NCBI GenBank assembly: GCA_030704615.1
Contig: CM060732.1
Coordinates: 47,719,053-47,783,052 of the forward strand
Direction of reading: 5' to 3'
Length of the DNA stretch: 64,000 nucleotides
Source: Takakia lepidozioides
Lineage: Eukaryota; Streptophyta; Takakiopsida; Takakiales; Takakiaceae
Both the position numbers and the translations under genes were made by a program. Under the pieces are notes generated by a model. That model made no database searches. It saw only the letters and a list, made by a program, of their open reading frames with translations, and was not told the DNA's origin. This document shows positions 1-11,450 of the stretch, piece after piece. The number at the start of each line of letters is the position of its first letter. Position 1 is the stretch's first letter.

Positions 1-654
1 GAATTTGAGCAAGAGCAGCCGGGAGGCTGCTCGGAAGGGGAACAAGCAAACCCTGCAGTCACGCGTATGTGGATCGAGCATCACTTGTTTGTGATTTGGA
101 ATATTTCTTCCCCCTGTGACTTCTCCTTTGAGATTCCATCGAATCTGCGCTTACCAGCAGCTTTACCATGCAGGCATCTCTTGGACCCACAATAGGGTTG
201 GAATTCCAGTCGACATTGATTCTCCACCCACCCACGCGCGCAAAGGTGAGCGTGGAAAACATGCTTCTGGGTAGTGCGGGCCCATTCATAAAGGTCTCTA
301 CATGGCCGCACCTTCTCCAGCTTCAAAGTCATCCGACAATCCAATCGCAAGGTGCCTCGTGTTTGCCCACAACCCAGATAAGGTTTTGTAAGCTTGGACC
401 TTCGAGGATATCGAACATCTTTCCAATCTTGCTAGGGTTGCACTGTCTGTTGCCATGCTGGAAATGCTCCAGCTCATATCTACGCAAACGCATCTTCTGC
501 ATGTCCTGGTCACTGTGGCGACACTTGCCAGACAAACTTTTGTTTCTATGAAGGATTTCAACCGTCTCCCCCATCATACTTTTCCCTGAAACTAGGAAGC
601 CTCGGGTCCCAAGTCAGCAAAATGAGGCGTTGAGAATAATTATGGGGGGCTCAT

Positions 655-790
655 AATGCAACTCCCCACTGCAAAGCGGTTCGCACAAGGCCCCACATGT
701 GATATTGTTGTTGTGCCTGCCACTGCGCCCCTGCCTCTTCACAGGGACTGTACCCTTTCTAGCTTGACTGGTTCCTCTCACTTTTTGTGA
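655..790 (+). repeat. Dispersed repeat B, copy 1
   Basis: This stretch resembles 7155-7260: both contain a GGTTC-CACAAGGC start, then ACATGTGAT, a TTGTGTTGTGC-like stretch, TGCCACTGC and AGGGACTGTACC in the same order and orientation. Similarity was judged by eye. It is probably an old non-autonomous element; no ends or target-site duplication are visible. Confidence 0.45.
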
Positions 791-1479
791 CTGCAATACG
801 AGATTTGGTTGATATTTGGAGTGCAGAGGCTTGTTTGGACAGCCTGCACAAGTTAGTAAGTATCCTACTACCAACTACCATGTGGCCCTCAAATTCTGTA
901 CATCTCAAAATGCTACAGGCAGAATGAAAAGGAGGTTGAATGGAGGTAGGTCCCAGGAGTGACATGTAATGTTATTAGACGTGTCCTGTGAACTACAGTC
1001 CCTGACCAACTGAAAGCCTACGCCCATGAATCAGTAGGCTGCTGCATGCCAGAGTCTCTGCAATTTCAAGATGTGACCTCTACAAGCTTCGCACGAAGGA
1101 GACAGTGATTCGACAGTGGAAGAGAGATTGGCTTCAGATGTTTGCGTTGCGAGTTGGCTTGCTGCACAGATCCACTTACTTATAACTTACAGTGTGGTTG
1201 AAAATTAGGCTAGATCAAAACGGCAGCTCTGATGATGGGTCCATGAGGATCGAAAGGGGTTGGGTTTGCTTCGATTCTTTTCAAACCAGTGGAGAAACAT
1301 TTCGAGCACCAACCCACCCGTGACCAAGCAATGTAATATCCACGCTGCAATGTTCACCACATCGATCCCACCATCGTCTACCTCATGAGTAATAATCTAT
1401 CTGCGCAGGAAAAGGCTCGATCCATATGCGGAGAGAGCAACAAGTCGATTGGGAATGGAGCACCGGATCTTTTCCTTTC

Positions 1480-1620
1480 AGGTGTGGCAGCAGCCCTGGC
1501 CCCTGCCCGACAAAGGGAGGTCAGGGGCAGTGCAATGATGGAGAAGGGGAACGGTGGGGATGAGGGGGACAATGCCGGGTCTGAAAAGCCTGACACCTTC
1601 GTCTCTGCTGCGTTACACTT
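1480..1620 (+). repeat. Dispersed repeat A, copy 1
   Basis: The core GCAGTGCAATGATGGAGA, followed by GGGGAACGGTGGGGATGAGG and a CCTGACACC block, recurs in the same order at 8640-8780. A 119-codon open frame (1385-1744) crosses this copy, but the second copy does not preserve it. I therefore treat it as a repeat and not a gene. Confidence 0.5.
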
Positions 1621-3797
1621 CCCCCCACTCTGGACTCGCTTGGTAAATTATCACCAGCCCGGCCCTGCTTTCCCTCCCCTGAGCGTTGCAAACGTTACCT
1701 CTGCGGGATGCGACCTCACTTTACAGCTCTCCCTCAACCCATGATCAATGTTGTTTGCTTCCCGGTGATGGAGCTGAATCACTTTCTTACAGTATAAGTC
1801 TCGCTTTTGCAATCTCCATCAGTGTGGATCTCTCTCTAGAGCTGTAGACCTCTCTCTCACAAACTGCCTCTCTTACAACCATCCTCATAGCCCGGGGAAA
1901 GTCTCTGGACCCTAGCAGTAGATATTGAACTGCGGTTGGTGAAAAGATCTGCGTCCACGGTCGGAGTTCCGCAAGCTTTGGGCGGCAGACCAGACATGCT
2001 AGAGTCCGGGCGTCCATCACTCTCGATCTGCAGAAAGCTTGGTTCAAATACGTAGGCCGGCTGCAGCTCCGTACTATGGGCTAGACGCAAAGACTGTACT
2101 GGTCATGTGGAGTCTGTGTTCAGTAACAGCCCTGTGTTGAGTGGGCTGCAATGCATCCAACCATAGCAGTCAGATGGGCGAGTCCAAAAGGGTCGTGCAC
2201 ATCTCAGGGTTGGTATATATCTGCTTGGAAGTCTTCTTGCGATGCACTGCTTGTAGGGTGGAACGCCCGGTGCAGGACTTCGTTGAGCATTTCGTTCGGG
2301 TCTGATCTGCCTGCTCCTGCATAGACTCCTTGGTCAACCACTTCATTTGACAGTCTGAGGCCGAAGAGAGTCGGAGCTTCCGGGCCTGCTACTACGTTGG
2401 TTGTCTCTAAAATTCCTCTCCACCTGATTTATCCAGTTTCAGAAGGTCAGCAGCTCATCCATGAACCAGAACCGGTACCAAGCAACAGTTTGTGCACATT
2501 TACAGAATACATAAACAGCTCGCTGTCAATCATTTCCAAGTATTTCGGTGAACTTCTGCTGGCAAGATCGTCCCTCCCGCCTCCCCCGAACAAGGATGTT
2601 GCACAAAGAGACAATCTGGTGCTGGACCTTGCTCCTTCTTCACTTTATGACGTCTGCAACAGCATCCCGTCGGACCCAACTCTTTGGTGAGACCTGTCTT
2701 TTCATAGACCTGTCTTGAGTCCATACCTTGGCTTCCGTGCGAAATATGTTGTAATTCCAAATTTTCAAAGCTAGTGCACGTATCAGAGCGTATCTAGACG
2801 TCACCGGGGCACTCGTCAGATCGTAAGACATTTAACTGAGCATGCAAGTGCTCTCGTTTCATCTTTACACTCATGACTCGAGCACGATCTCGAGAACCTT
2901 GGAGGGGGATTCGAAACTGTTCTATTTGCAAGTTCTCTCATTTGGAGATTTGGCAGTATGTTCTGGAAACTTCAATTGATATTGCGTGACCTAGGGCTAC
3001 TGAGCTACAGGACGTTGTCTTGCCCATCAAATTCTACTCGGAAGAAAATCCGTGAACTCAAAAGTGTTGGAAAGTGTTGATAGTCGATCTATGTCCAGAA
3101 CCTGTCCGTGCGGGCAATGGTCATCCGTCTAGTTTGATAGATCCAGGCCCTGGGCCGTTCTACCCGTTTGACGAGTGCTGGATTCAGCGTCTTACTGTGC
3201 TTCAATGGTGTTTCAGAAAAGGTGCCGGAAAAGCTCTCAGGCGTATACCAGGGTGCGGTTGAACACAACAGTTTCTACAACGAGGTACATATCTATACTA
3301 GCCCTCACTTTCACTGAGCTGACGGTTGTAGAACCCTGGACCTTTTTTTATGCATTTCGGGCAGGCTCGACATGTCTAGAGCTCTGCAACTCAGCTTGAG
3401 ATGGTAGCAGCAAGGCTCAAGACAAGTCCCAGGACCTATGCGTCAATTCAGTCTCAGCCAGAGCTCTCAATCATGATATCATGGAACCTCCATCGAGTAT
3501 TGATGTCTTTTGAAATCTCCACAATATTGCAGGGGGAGTCCTTTCAGTACAGACAGTGCTAAAGACACCTCCAGGGATGAACGTCGCTTGAAATGTAGGG
3601 ATCTCGTTCGAAGGTTGGAGGGGCAGCTCTAGTCCGTGTCTCATACCGCCCCATATGATGTACAGGGTGAACAAGTGATCAATTTAGAGTCCAGCTACAT
3701 TGTTGAAGTCGTTGAAATATGCTAGCTAAAGTTGCATGAGGGTACACACAAACTTAATACCTGGATGCCAAATGCGGGCCATGGTATTTTTTCGCAG

Positions 3798-4091
3798 AAC
3801 CAAAGCGCTGTAAGGTCGCATCACGATCGGCATATGGTGGGGTCATCAGCGAGGTCGAAGATCGAGAGCGAGAACCAGAGTGTCGTACAGATTGGTTCGC
3901 ATCCACCTAACTGCCAAGATAAGTGCAATATGTGTCACCCATGTCAGGCAGTCCAGGTGCCCACACCTCAAGCCCACGTTTCCGTGCAATTTTCGCCCAG
4001 GGATGCTCAGTTTCATGCTGAAGATGCTAACTACAACCCTGAAAGTTGGAAATGCAAGTGTGGGAATCGGTTCTTCAACCCAGGAACCTAA
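3798..4091 (+). CDS. EPF-like secreted peptide, mature-peptide exon (copy 1)
   Basis: The frame encodes the C-terminal cysteine module of an EPIDERMAL PATTERNING FACTOR-LIKE peptide. The family comprises secreted signals perceived by ERECTA/TMM receptors that act in stomatal spacing and organ growth. Visible are the IGSHPPNC start, then cysteines in the order C-x3-C-x2-C-x2-C, a QVPTP motif, a long loop, and YNPESWKCKCG with the last C-x-C pair, six cysteines in all. The SWKCKCGN end and long loop are closest to the EPFL4/5/6 type. The exon follows a pyrimidine-rich acceptor ending at 3797, starts in phase 0 and stops with TAA at 4089-4091. The signal-peptide exon was not found, so the gene is partial. 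A second copy lies 7.4 kb downstream on the same strand with an exon of identical length. Confidence 0.82.
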   Translation, partial: NQSAVRSHHDRHMVGSSARSKIESENQSVVQIGSHPPNCQDKCNMCHPCQAVQVPTPQAHVSVQFSPRDAQFHAEDANYNPESWKCKCGNRFFNPGT

Positions 4092-6335
4092 CCTTTGTTT
4101 CAAGTGACCACTTCTGCATCTCAGTGATGTCTTCACTACTTGGTACTTGTACAGTTGAAATCCATATACATGTGAAGAATAACTTGGCTCGTTCACGAAT
4201 CTGGCAACTCTGCGAACTCAGAGCCTTAAAGTATCACCGCTCGAAATGGGCGCGTAACAGAACCTGGGCTTACGGTTATCATCGGACCCTATCCCCTCAC
4301 AAATTAGGTCAGATCTACCAGGGACCCAAAGCTGGACCGTCGTGCCAATCTGGCCTGGATAGCTGTGTAGCAACTGCACTCATTCGTAGTCGTTAAAGCT
4401 GCACTCACATGTGAAGCCACTTTCCAGACATAGAATTGTAGACTTTCCAGGACAGATCTGGCCTGAGAAACGTCAGCTGCTTCTAGTAAGCTTCTCGAAA
4501 TCATTGGCCAGCATATAGTTTCTCAGCACTTGGTGATACCAGAACCTTCATGGTACTATATGCTAGGTAGTATACTGCTCAGCTCATATAGATTTCAAAT
4601 TATCAAACACCTGCCAGACCTTAGATTAGGAAAATGCACTCCTCGCCAGCAAGCCTGAGTTCACAAAGTATGTAGGAATTAAATTCGGAAACCACAGATC
4701 TATATAATCAGTCATCCATATCTGGATGGTTTGACTGTCTCCATTCTGAACCTGTGCTTCAACTTACAGTAGGATATGAAAGTTCTGTTATGTCTGCTTT
4801 TGCCCATATTGGACTCGAACTCTCTTGACAAAAACAGCTGCAATAAAAGGAAGGAGCGACAGCTGCTTTTTAGATTTGTCATGCTTCTGTAGCTCTGAAA
4901 GCTAAAGTTCGAAGTACTAGCGCTATGAATTCCATGCTGAATCGACTTGTTCACGTGCTGAAAGAATAAGCTGGCGGTCCTGCATTAAGCTGTGTTCATC
5001 AATCTGACTGTTCAAATTTCCTAACAGACAACCAGACTACTTTGAGCAGCAATTCGTATCGGACCGCTCAATAGTTCACACTCCATGTAGCTTCTAAGCT
5101 TCGATTACGGAATTGTGACATGAGTTGAAGACTCAAAACCCAAGTGGCTTTTCCTATAGATCTGGGCCAGCTTCAGATGTTTGATAAACCCCAAGGTGGA
5201 CACGCTGACCTTGGAAATACTATCTCCAGGGGTGTTCATCGACATCGAAGATATCAACATGATGCCTAACTTCGGAGTCTTTCTGGAGTTCTAATCCCAT
5301 TTCTTCCACGCACTTTGCGTGATTGTCTATTGAACTGCGGTGTGTGTGCATGGATTCACACTGAGCTTCTGAGTTTAGTGTGGCCTGGCATGACTTTGCA
5401 TGGGGATTGCGGGCGACAAAGCAAGAAGCATTTCATGAATACTAAAATCAGTAGTCAAGAAAGAAGCAGCAGCGAAGTTGGGTTTGTGAGTGAGAGACGA
5501 TAATCACAGAAATTTCTAAAGAAGTAATATCTCCAACTGTTTTGCATTGAAGGGAGTGCGATACCTGCAGGCTATCATTCATTCTTCCTTACATTACATA
5601 ATCCAAGGAAGGATTGTGCAATCCGCTCTGTACATAAGATGTAAATGGCTTGCAAGAGGAAAACAATATAGAATGGGGGTGGGTTTGACTCTAATCCATT
5701 ATTTTAATCCATCCCTATTCAATGCAGAATGGTTGCTGGATTGTGCTCAATCACAATCCAGTGCAAATATGCTTGTTTCTAAATTTTGACCAGACAGTGA
5801 AATCTGGCCACAGTCATGATAACCAACAGTTGTCCCAACAGCAAAGCAAAACCTACCTTGAGACTTCTCTGGACAATGTTTTCTAAAGAACCCATTTCCC
5901 ACAATGTTGGGGAGCACCTTTGGAGAAAGAAAATACTCTGGCCGGAGTCACTCAGCTTAAAAATAAGAGCCACTTCCCCTTGTGGATATTTTCTAAAGAC
6001 CGGCAATTAGTACTGCAACTGTAGAGCTCAACCCAACAAAGAATTGTTTTGATTTATATCCCCTACTTTATCAAAAAGTCTATGGATGGGTAGAGTATGG
6101 ACTCGGCGATTACAGATGGAGACCATAGACCAACAAAGAGTAGTTTTACTAGTAGCCGAAAGACGAAGCAGCTTTTTGTTTACTTAGAATGGTTTAGGCT
6201 CTCTTCCTACCATCATCATTCCGCGTCTAATATCCGGGCGAGGAACACACAACACACTCTCTCAATTTGCACCAAAAAAACAATCTCTTAGGGGGTCTCA
6301 GGGTCTAAAGCATTTGCCTTCATGGCCTTCACAGG

Positions 6336-6395
6336 GTTATTTTTTCCCTGTCCTTATTAATTTGATCAACTGGGCTTCCATCCCCCTCAGATTTC
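6336..6395 (+). repeat. LINE 3'-tail-like block
   Basis: A T-run followed by CCCTGTCC, AATTTGATCAA and GGGCTTCCATCCCCC. The same order occurs at 50260-50330 (+) and, on the minus strand, at 51070-51125 at the 3' end of a LINE. It is read as a solo 3' end of that LINE family. No TSD was identified. Confidence 0.4.
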
Positions 6396-6951
6396 AAAGT
6401 AAAGTTTTCTTAGAAAAAAGATTGATAAGAATGAGAGAACACATGAAGTATTCTCAAATATTGTCCTCAGAGACGCCATAAATATCACAGCTATCATTCC
6501 TCATGCGCTGTACATTTGAGTAATGAAGTGTCCCTACTTGTAAGTCTTCAAAAAAGGATGTGGTTTATTGACCACACAACTTTTGGTGGTAAAAGTAATA
6601 TTTGAGCTCTATATATGCAACAACATGGTGGATGAAATCAAAATGCTGATATTTACCTTCCAAGCACAGATGTTTGTGAAGATAGAGCAGGCCCATTCCT
6701 CGAGGTAAAAGGCGAGCTTGATCTGGTCTGCAACAACAACCCTCCTCGGCTGCCTCGAGAGACGAGTCAAGTGCAAGGAAGTCAAATTGCAGGCAGTCCA
6801 GGTGTTGGGAGACAGTGTGGATGATCACAGACACGATGGAGAAAGGTTGAGAAAAGGTTGAGCAAGCTTTAAATGTGCATTACAAGCTATGGCTTGTCCT
6901 TTGCGTGTGTGGCTGGCCGGCCTGCCCAGCGCCTCCCTCTTTCTCCCTCTC

Positions 6952-6969
6952 TCACACACACACACACAC
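6952..6969 (+). repeat. (CA)n microsatellite
   Basis: About nine CA dinucleotides in a row, preceded by a CT-rich tract. Confidence 0.8.
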
Positions 6970-7154
6970 CCGCTAATAATGTCACAAACACACACTGCTG
7001 CATAGACACACAATGAATGAGCTTCACTTCACACAAGGTGGGGCCAAAGAAACCGTTCTGAACAAAGCCGTCAGGCACCCCCAACAACCTTCCCTTCTCT
7101 GCACAGGCATTCAAGGCAGGGTGGCGTGCACACAAGCGACTTGAGCTTCCTGTC

Positions 7155-7260
7155 GGTTCACACAAGGCGATACATGTGATGCTCTTGTGTTGTGCGCCAG
7201 ACTTTGCCTGCCACTGCATCTCTAAGGGACTGTACCTTCTGTGCTGCCCCTCTCTCTCGT
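7155..7260 (+). repeat. Dispersed repeat B, copy 2
   Basis: Second copy of the repeat described at 655-790, with the same order of conserved blocks ending in GGGACTGTACC. Confidence 0.45.
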
Positions 7261-8639
7261 CTGGGCATGCCTTGCGTGACGTGACCCAGCTTCTTTCTAT
7301 CTTTGACTCTCTGGAGGACTGTGAGTCTGCAGCCCTTGCTGGAGCCCCCAGTACTGATCCTTACAAGTTTGGGTGGACTGTAAATTACTAGATGTGTCAC
7401 AGGAATTTGGACCCATCGGAAAGCCGTGCAGATAACTAAAGCGGAGTCACCCACATTTGGGTACATATAAGTTGCCTGGGGGACTCAAGGGGTTGGATTG
7501 TGTGATGACCTTGTTTTGATTTGTGAGAGTTGTGCCGCCATGGGGTGTATTGGCGGCTTTGGATTTTAGTGGACTCTATGAGTAGGAGGAAGGCTGTTCC
7601 TAGGATTCCATACGCTAGATATATGTGCATCTTTAGGGGGCCGCCATTCTGTCCCATGCTGATGTCGATTTCCTACCATTTCAAATCTGTCTCCTCCAGT
7701 CTATAAGAAGAGTAGGTACTTGAGAGGCTTGTCACAATGACATCATCTTTTCCTTCTCAGAGCATCTTTTTATACCATTTGAGGTTGCTGTTGGGTTAAC
7801 TTGTGCCCAGGATGGTGACACTTCAAATTCTAATACCTTACACTTCGATGCTTGAACAACTCCAGTACTCTTATGTCACCAAGACATTGGTGTCATTAAT
7901 TATGGAGGAAAAGGTGACCCAAAGAATGAAACTGAATGAAACTCCAACTCACCTTGTTTATTTTGACCATGATCTACTGCAATAATTGCTCAGACCCACA
8001 AGAGAGCAGCATCAGTTCTTCCATAAGACACCCAAGAAACTTTGGTCAATCTAATAAGCCATTGCTGCTCACAGCTCTAGCTATTAAAGAAACCAGGACT
8101 AATGTACCAACTTCTCATCTGATACTGACTTGCCATCAACGGAAGTATCTGAAGCTGTGTAGCGTACTACTTGGCATATTGATCATCTAAAGACTAACAG
8201 CTTTGATACTTTGACTGCTGTTACATACATGGCTGTAGACTCTAGCGCGTTGGGTAGGCCGGCGGGCCTACAATATGCACACAATTCAGTAAATGATTTC
8301 GTCAGAGATAGAGGAAAAATAATGTTTGATTCATTACTCTATAGGCTTCACAAACTCCATTGTGAGAAAAAATGCCAAAAACCCATATTGCAGACTCCAT
8401 TGCTTACAAGAGTACACTTGTTACTGTCAGATTCCAGGAAACCCATCTTTGCCTTTGCATGTACATGTACTACCTTCACTCTTACATCTACCCATGTACC
8501 CTCAAGAGCTTGAGCTTGCTAAGACGCTGCATACCTGACAGGAAGTAAAGGCTCCTGGAGGTCAGTCAAGGGTACTGGGGAGTCACAGGTAGTCTCTTCA
8601 CCGGATCTAGAAATGGGAGCCTCATTTCCCCTTAAAAGT

Positions 8640-8780
8640 GGGCAGCAGCCGGTAATGGTGCGCCAGAGCTCCTGCCCAACAAAGGGGGGGCAGCAGCAGT
8701 GCAATGATGGAGAGGGGGAACGGTGGGGATGAGGGGGACAAAGGCAAGTAAGAAAGGCCTGACACCGTCTTCTCTGCTCT
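8640..8780 (+). repeat. Dispersed repeat A, copy 2
   Basis: Second copy of the repeat at 1480-1620; the GCAGTGCAATGATGGAGA core and the G-rich run that follows are conserved. Confidence 0.5.
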
Positions 8781-10017
8781 GTGCAACCTGTGGTGTATTC
8801 ACTGTTACCTACTACACCTCTCACACTACCCTTTGCGTGAGCTTTATCACTAGCCCCCCCCTCCCTGTTGTGCCAACGTCAGCTCCTCCAGGACACGAGT
8901 CACGACCTCAGTTTGTCTCCCCCCAGCAATCAATGCTCCTCGCTTGTCTCTACCTCTTTTACTATTTCGATATCTGTGAGCATCTCTCTCTCCCTCTCAC
9001 CCTGCCGCCTCTGGTGACCACTCTACAGGTCTGCCAGATCTTTATGTATTTATAATCTGCCGGTGCATTCTTCGAAGACGCAAGGTGCGTGCCAGGCTTG
9101 TGTCTTTCTCAAGTCGACGCACACCGATGTGTTAGCAAGGTAGGTCAGGGCGACTGAACTAGCTGTAGTCTTCAAAACGCTACCGACGAAGCCAACTGGA
9201 AGGGCGGGACGCTGGACGCAGCTAGGGCTGTTTCTGAAACCGGGCTTTCGAAAACAGCCTTCAAAGCGCTCGCTACTACTTAAGGACGTATGCGTCCTGG
9301 CCTCGATTTCCCGGACTTTACTCGAAGCGCGGCCCAGGTTGCGCTGCATGTGACGGGTACAATCTCTCTCCCTCCTTGTCTCTCTGGAGCCATATCGGCA
9401 TTGTTTCATTGTCAAGCACGACAGGTCTCTGTACATAGCTCTGGAACATTTGCGCCCCAGCTGTAGAGCCTAGACAGTATCGATTTAGTCATTGAGCAAA
9501 GAGTGGCCTATCTAGGGAGAGAATATAAATTTGAAAGAGAGTGAAACTTACAGAGAGCCTGCATAATATCACAGTTTGGACTCTAGATGCTTAGCCTAGA
9601 GCTAGATATTTTAGTTCTTTGGCTAGCGTCTGCCATGTTGCACTGGACCGTGTCATGGTACATCTGCTTGCACGCACAACTTTAGTGTTCGTTGTTGAGT
9701 TGACACTGATTACTGGGCATGCTCAGTGCTGGCTAGATCTGCCCGCTCCGTAAACTCCACCCACATCGTTTAAGATTAGAGAAGACACCAGTTGGGTACA
9801 GTCGCTCTTGGGTTTAATGAACTATTAATGTATACTGGTTTGTGTGCACAGATACTTGAAGAAAGCCCTCCGGTAGTCTCTGTCGTTCGGTGTTCAGTAG
9901 ACGGTCTTCAGGAGCTATCTTGCACTATTCGAAGCCGGCGAAGCGTACATTTCGTTACCTCTCCTGAACATGCCTGCCACTGTCCAGGCCGACGGTATCT
10001 CTAGAAAGGGGTTTAAA

Positions 10018-10114
10018 ATGATGCTGCAGTCGGACCAGATAACCTGCTCGTGGAAGGTCTTGCTTCTTCTCCACTTGCTAACTACCCAAACAGCAGCCGC
10101 GGCCCATCTCTCTG
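10018..10114 (+). CDS. Possible signal-peptide exon of EPFL copy 2
   Basis: From an ATG at 10018 the frame encodes a short polar start, a hydrophobic core (WKVLLLLHLL) and an alanine-rich stretch (TQTAAAAH), which looks like a secretory signal peptide with a cleavage region. A GT follows position 10114. It lies about 1 kb upstream of the EPFL module on the same strand, which suits a first exon. Against this, the exon would end in phase 1 while the EPFL module exon starts in phase 0, so an intermediate exon or another donor would be needed. No matching exon was seen upstream of copy 1. An in-frame ATG at 9970 is an alternative start. Confidence 0.28.
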
Positions 10115-11156
10115 GTAGTCTTGGCATACCTTACTTATATTTTTCCATGTGGTCCTTCCTTGGCAGCTTCTACACATGTGAATGAATGCATGCCTGCACT
10201 TCAAATAGTATCTAGCTCGAAAGAACTTAGCTGACCAGAATCCGTTTAGAGTTCATACTTACAGTGGCAAATGTTGTACACTTGTACATCTGAAGTCTAT
10301 AGATTATGCAGTGTCAGTCAGGCGGTCTGGACATACTTTTCACTATTCAAAGTGGATAAACGGACCTTATTTAATATTCGTACTTGTCTAGCTTGATGCG
10401 ACACAAATGGTTTCTGCTGTAGCTAGTTCAGTCAGGAAAGTGACTTGATACGATCGAGATTTAAGTCTGAAGAATGAATCTAAACAGTAAATTCTGATCT
10501 CCTCTAGGATCTGAGTTATAAATTTATATGGACCTCAAAATCAATGTCTAACTGTGAGAAGCTAATCTGTCTGAACAGGAAGGGCAACCAAGGTAAACGC
10601 TCACCAGGGAGCAGTTCAACGTGCTAGTGTCTACATTAAGGTAAAATTATGTACATACTCCCAATCCCATCACTAACCTCGTCGTGAGTTCCCTCATCAG
10701 GTGTTTGCAACTCCTGAAGATGCATGTCAGCATGTAGCAGCTTGAACTGTTTCTCAGCATAGATCTATCCGCCAGCTAACTCATGCCCGCAAGATGGCAC
10801 AAGGACAAGGCCGAGTCCAAACTTTCAGATTAAGATTGAGGTCTATATATATGTACAATATTTAGAGTTCACCTCGTTTTTCCTGGCAGGAGTTTGTGAA
10901 CTCATTGTGTGGGGACCTTGAAACAGAGAATTTGTTTTTCTAAGTTACTGTATAGATGTGGGGTCCCCATATGCCAGAATTGGTATCAAGATTACAAGTT
11001 GAAGTGGTCTCCAGAACCCGGCCCTCTTCAAGTGTCCCATGTCTGTTAACAGTATTCAGCTCTAGAGACATTCTACTAATATTCCAGAGACAACCTGTGC
11101 AATCGTGAATTGAAAAAACTTCAAATTTTTAATCACTCGATGTATTCTTCTCGCAG

Positions 11157-11450
11157 AACCAAAACAATGTACATAAGTCGATTCATCGGCACATGCTCGG
11201 TTTGTCAGCGATGCGTCAATTCGAGAGCGAGAAGGTCCAGAGTGTAGTCAAGATTGGTTCACACCCACCTAACTGTCAAGACAAGTGCAGTTTGTGTTAC
11301 CCATGTCAGGCAGTCCTGGTGCCCACACCTCAAGCCCACAGTTCCGTGCACTTCATCCCCAAGGAGGCCAAGTTTCATGCTGAAGATACCAACTACAACC
11401 CTGAAAGTTGGAAATGCAGATGTGGAAATCAATACTTCAACCCAGGCTAA
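11157..11450 (+). CDS. EPF-like secreted peptide, mature-peptide exon (copy 2)
   Basis: A paralogue of the exon at 3798-4091, with the same length (294 bp), the same AACCAA exon start after a TCTCGCAG acceptor, and the same six-cysteine layout: IGSHPPNC, C-x3-C-x2-C-x2-C, a long loop, and YNPESWKCRCG. The stop TAA is at 11448-11450. Divergence between the copies is concentrated in the N-terminal propeptide-like part and in the loop between the cysteine clusters, while the cysteine framework and PHE-type ends are kept. That pattern suggests both copies are constrained. EPFL peptides act in the apoplast as ligands of ERECTA-family receptor kinases; which process is involved here cannot be told. 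Confidence 0.83.
   Translation, partial: NQNNVHKSIHRHMLGLSAMRQFESEKVQSVVKIGSHPPNCQDKCSLCYPCQAVLVPTPQAHSSVHFIPKEAKFHAEDTNYNPESWKCRCGNQYFNPG

Larger units (their letters stand above)
1..3797. other. Intergenic sequence, left edge
   Basis: No gene is supported here. Open frames of 60-127 codons occur on both strands but overlap one another and match nothing I recognise. The stretch opens with a short perfect hairpin at 13-32 (8-bp arms GAGCAGCC/GGCTGCTC, 4-nt loop). It holds one copy each of two dispersed repeats, listed separately. Upstream exons of the EPFL gene at 3798, including its signal peptide, should lie here, but I could not identify them. Confidence 0.5.
4092..11156. other. Intergenic or intronic sequence between the EPFL copies
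   Basis: About 7 kb without a supported gene. It holds second copies of dispersed repeats A and B, a short CA microsatellite and a LINE-tail-like block. Some of it must be the promoter and 5' exons of the second EPFL copy; only a tentative signal-peptide exon at 10018-10114 is proposed. The remaining open frames, including 128 codons on the minus strand at 9050-9436, show no recognisable domain. Confidence 0.5.

Noticed and set aside
1385-1744. 119-codon plus-strand open frame
   Set aside because: It crosses dispersed repeat A, whose second copy at 8640 does not keep the frame, and no domain is visible.
9050-9436. 128-codon minus-strand open frame rich in Arg and Ser
   Set aside because: No domain, no splice context and no second copy; a chance frame in GC-rich DNA.
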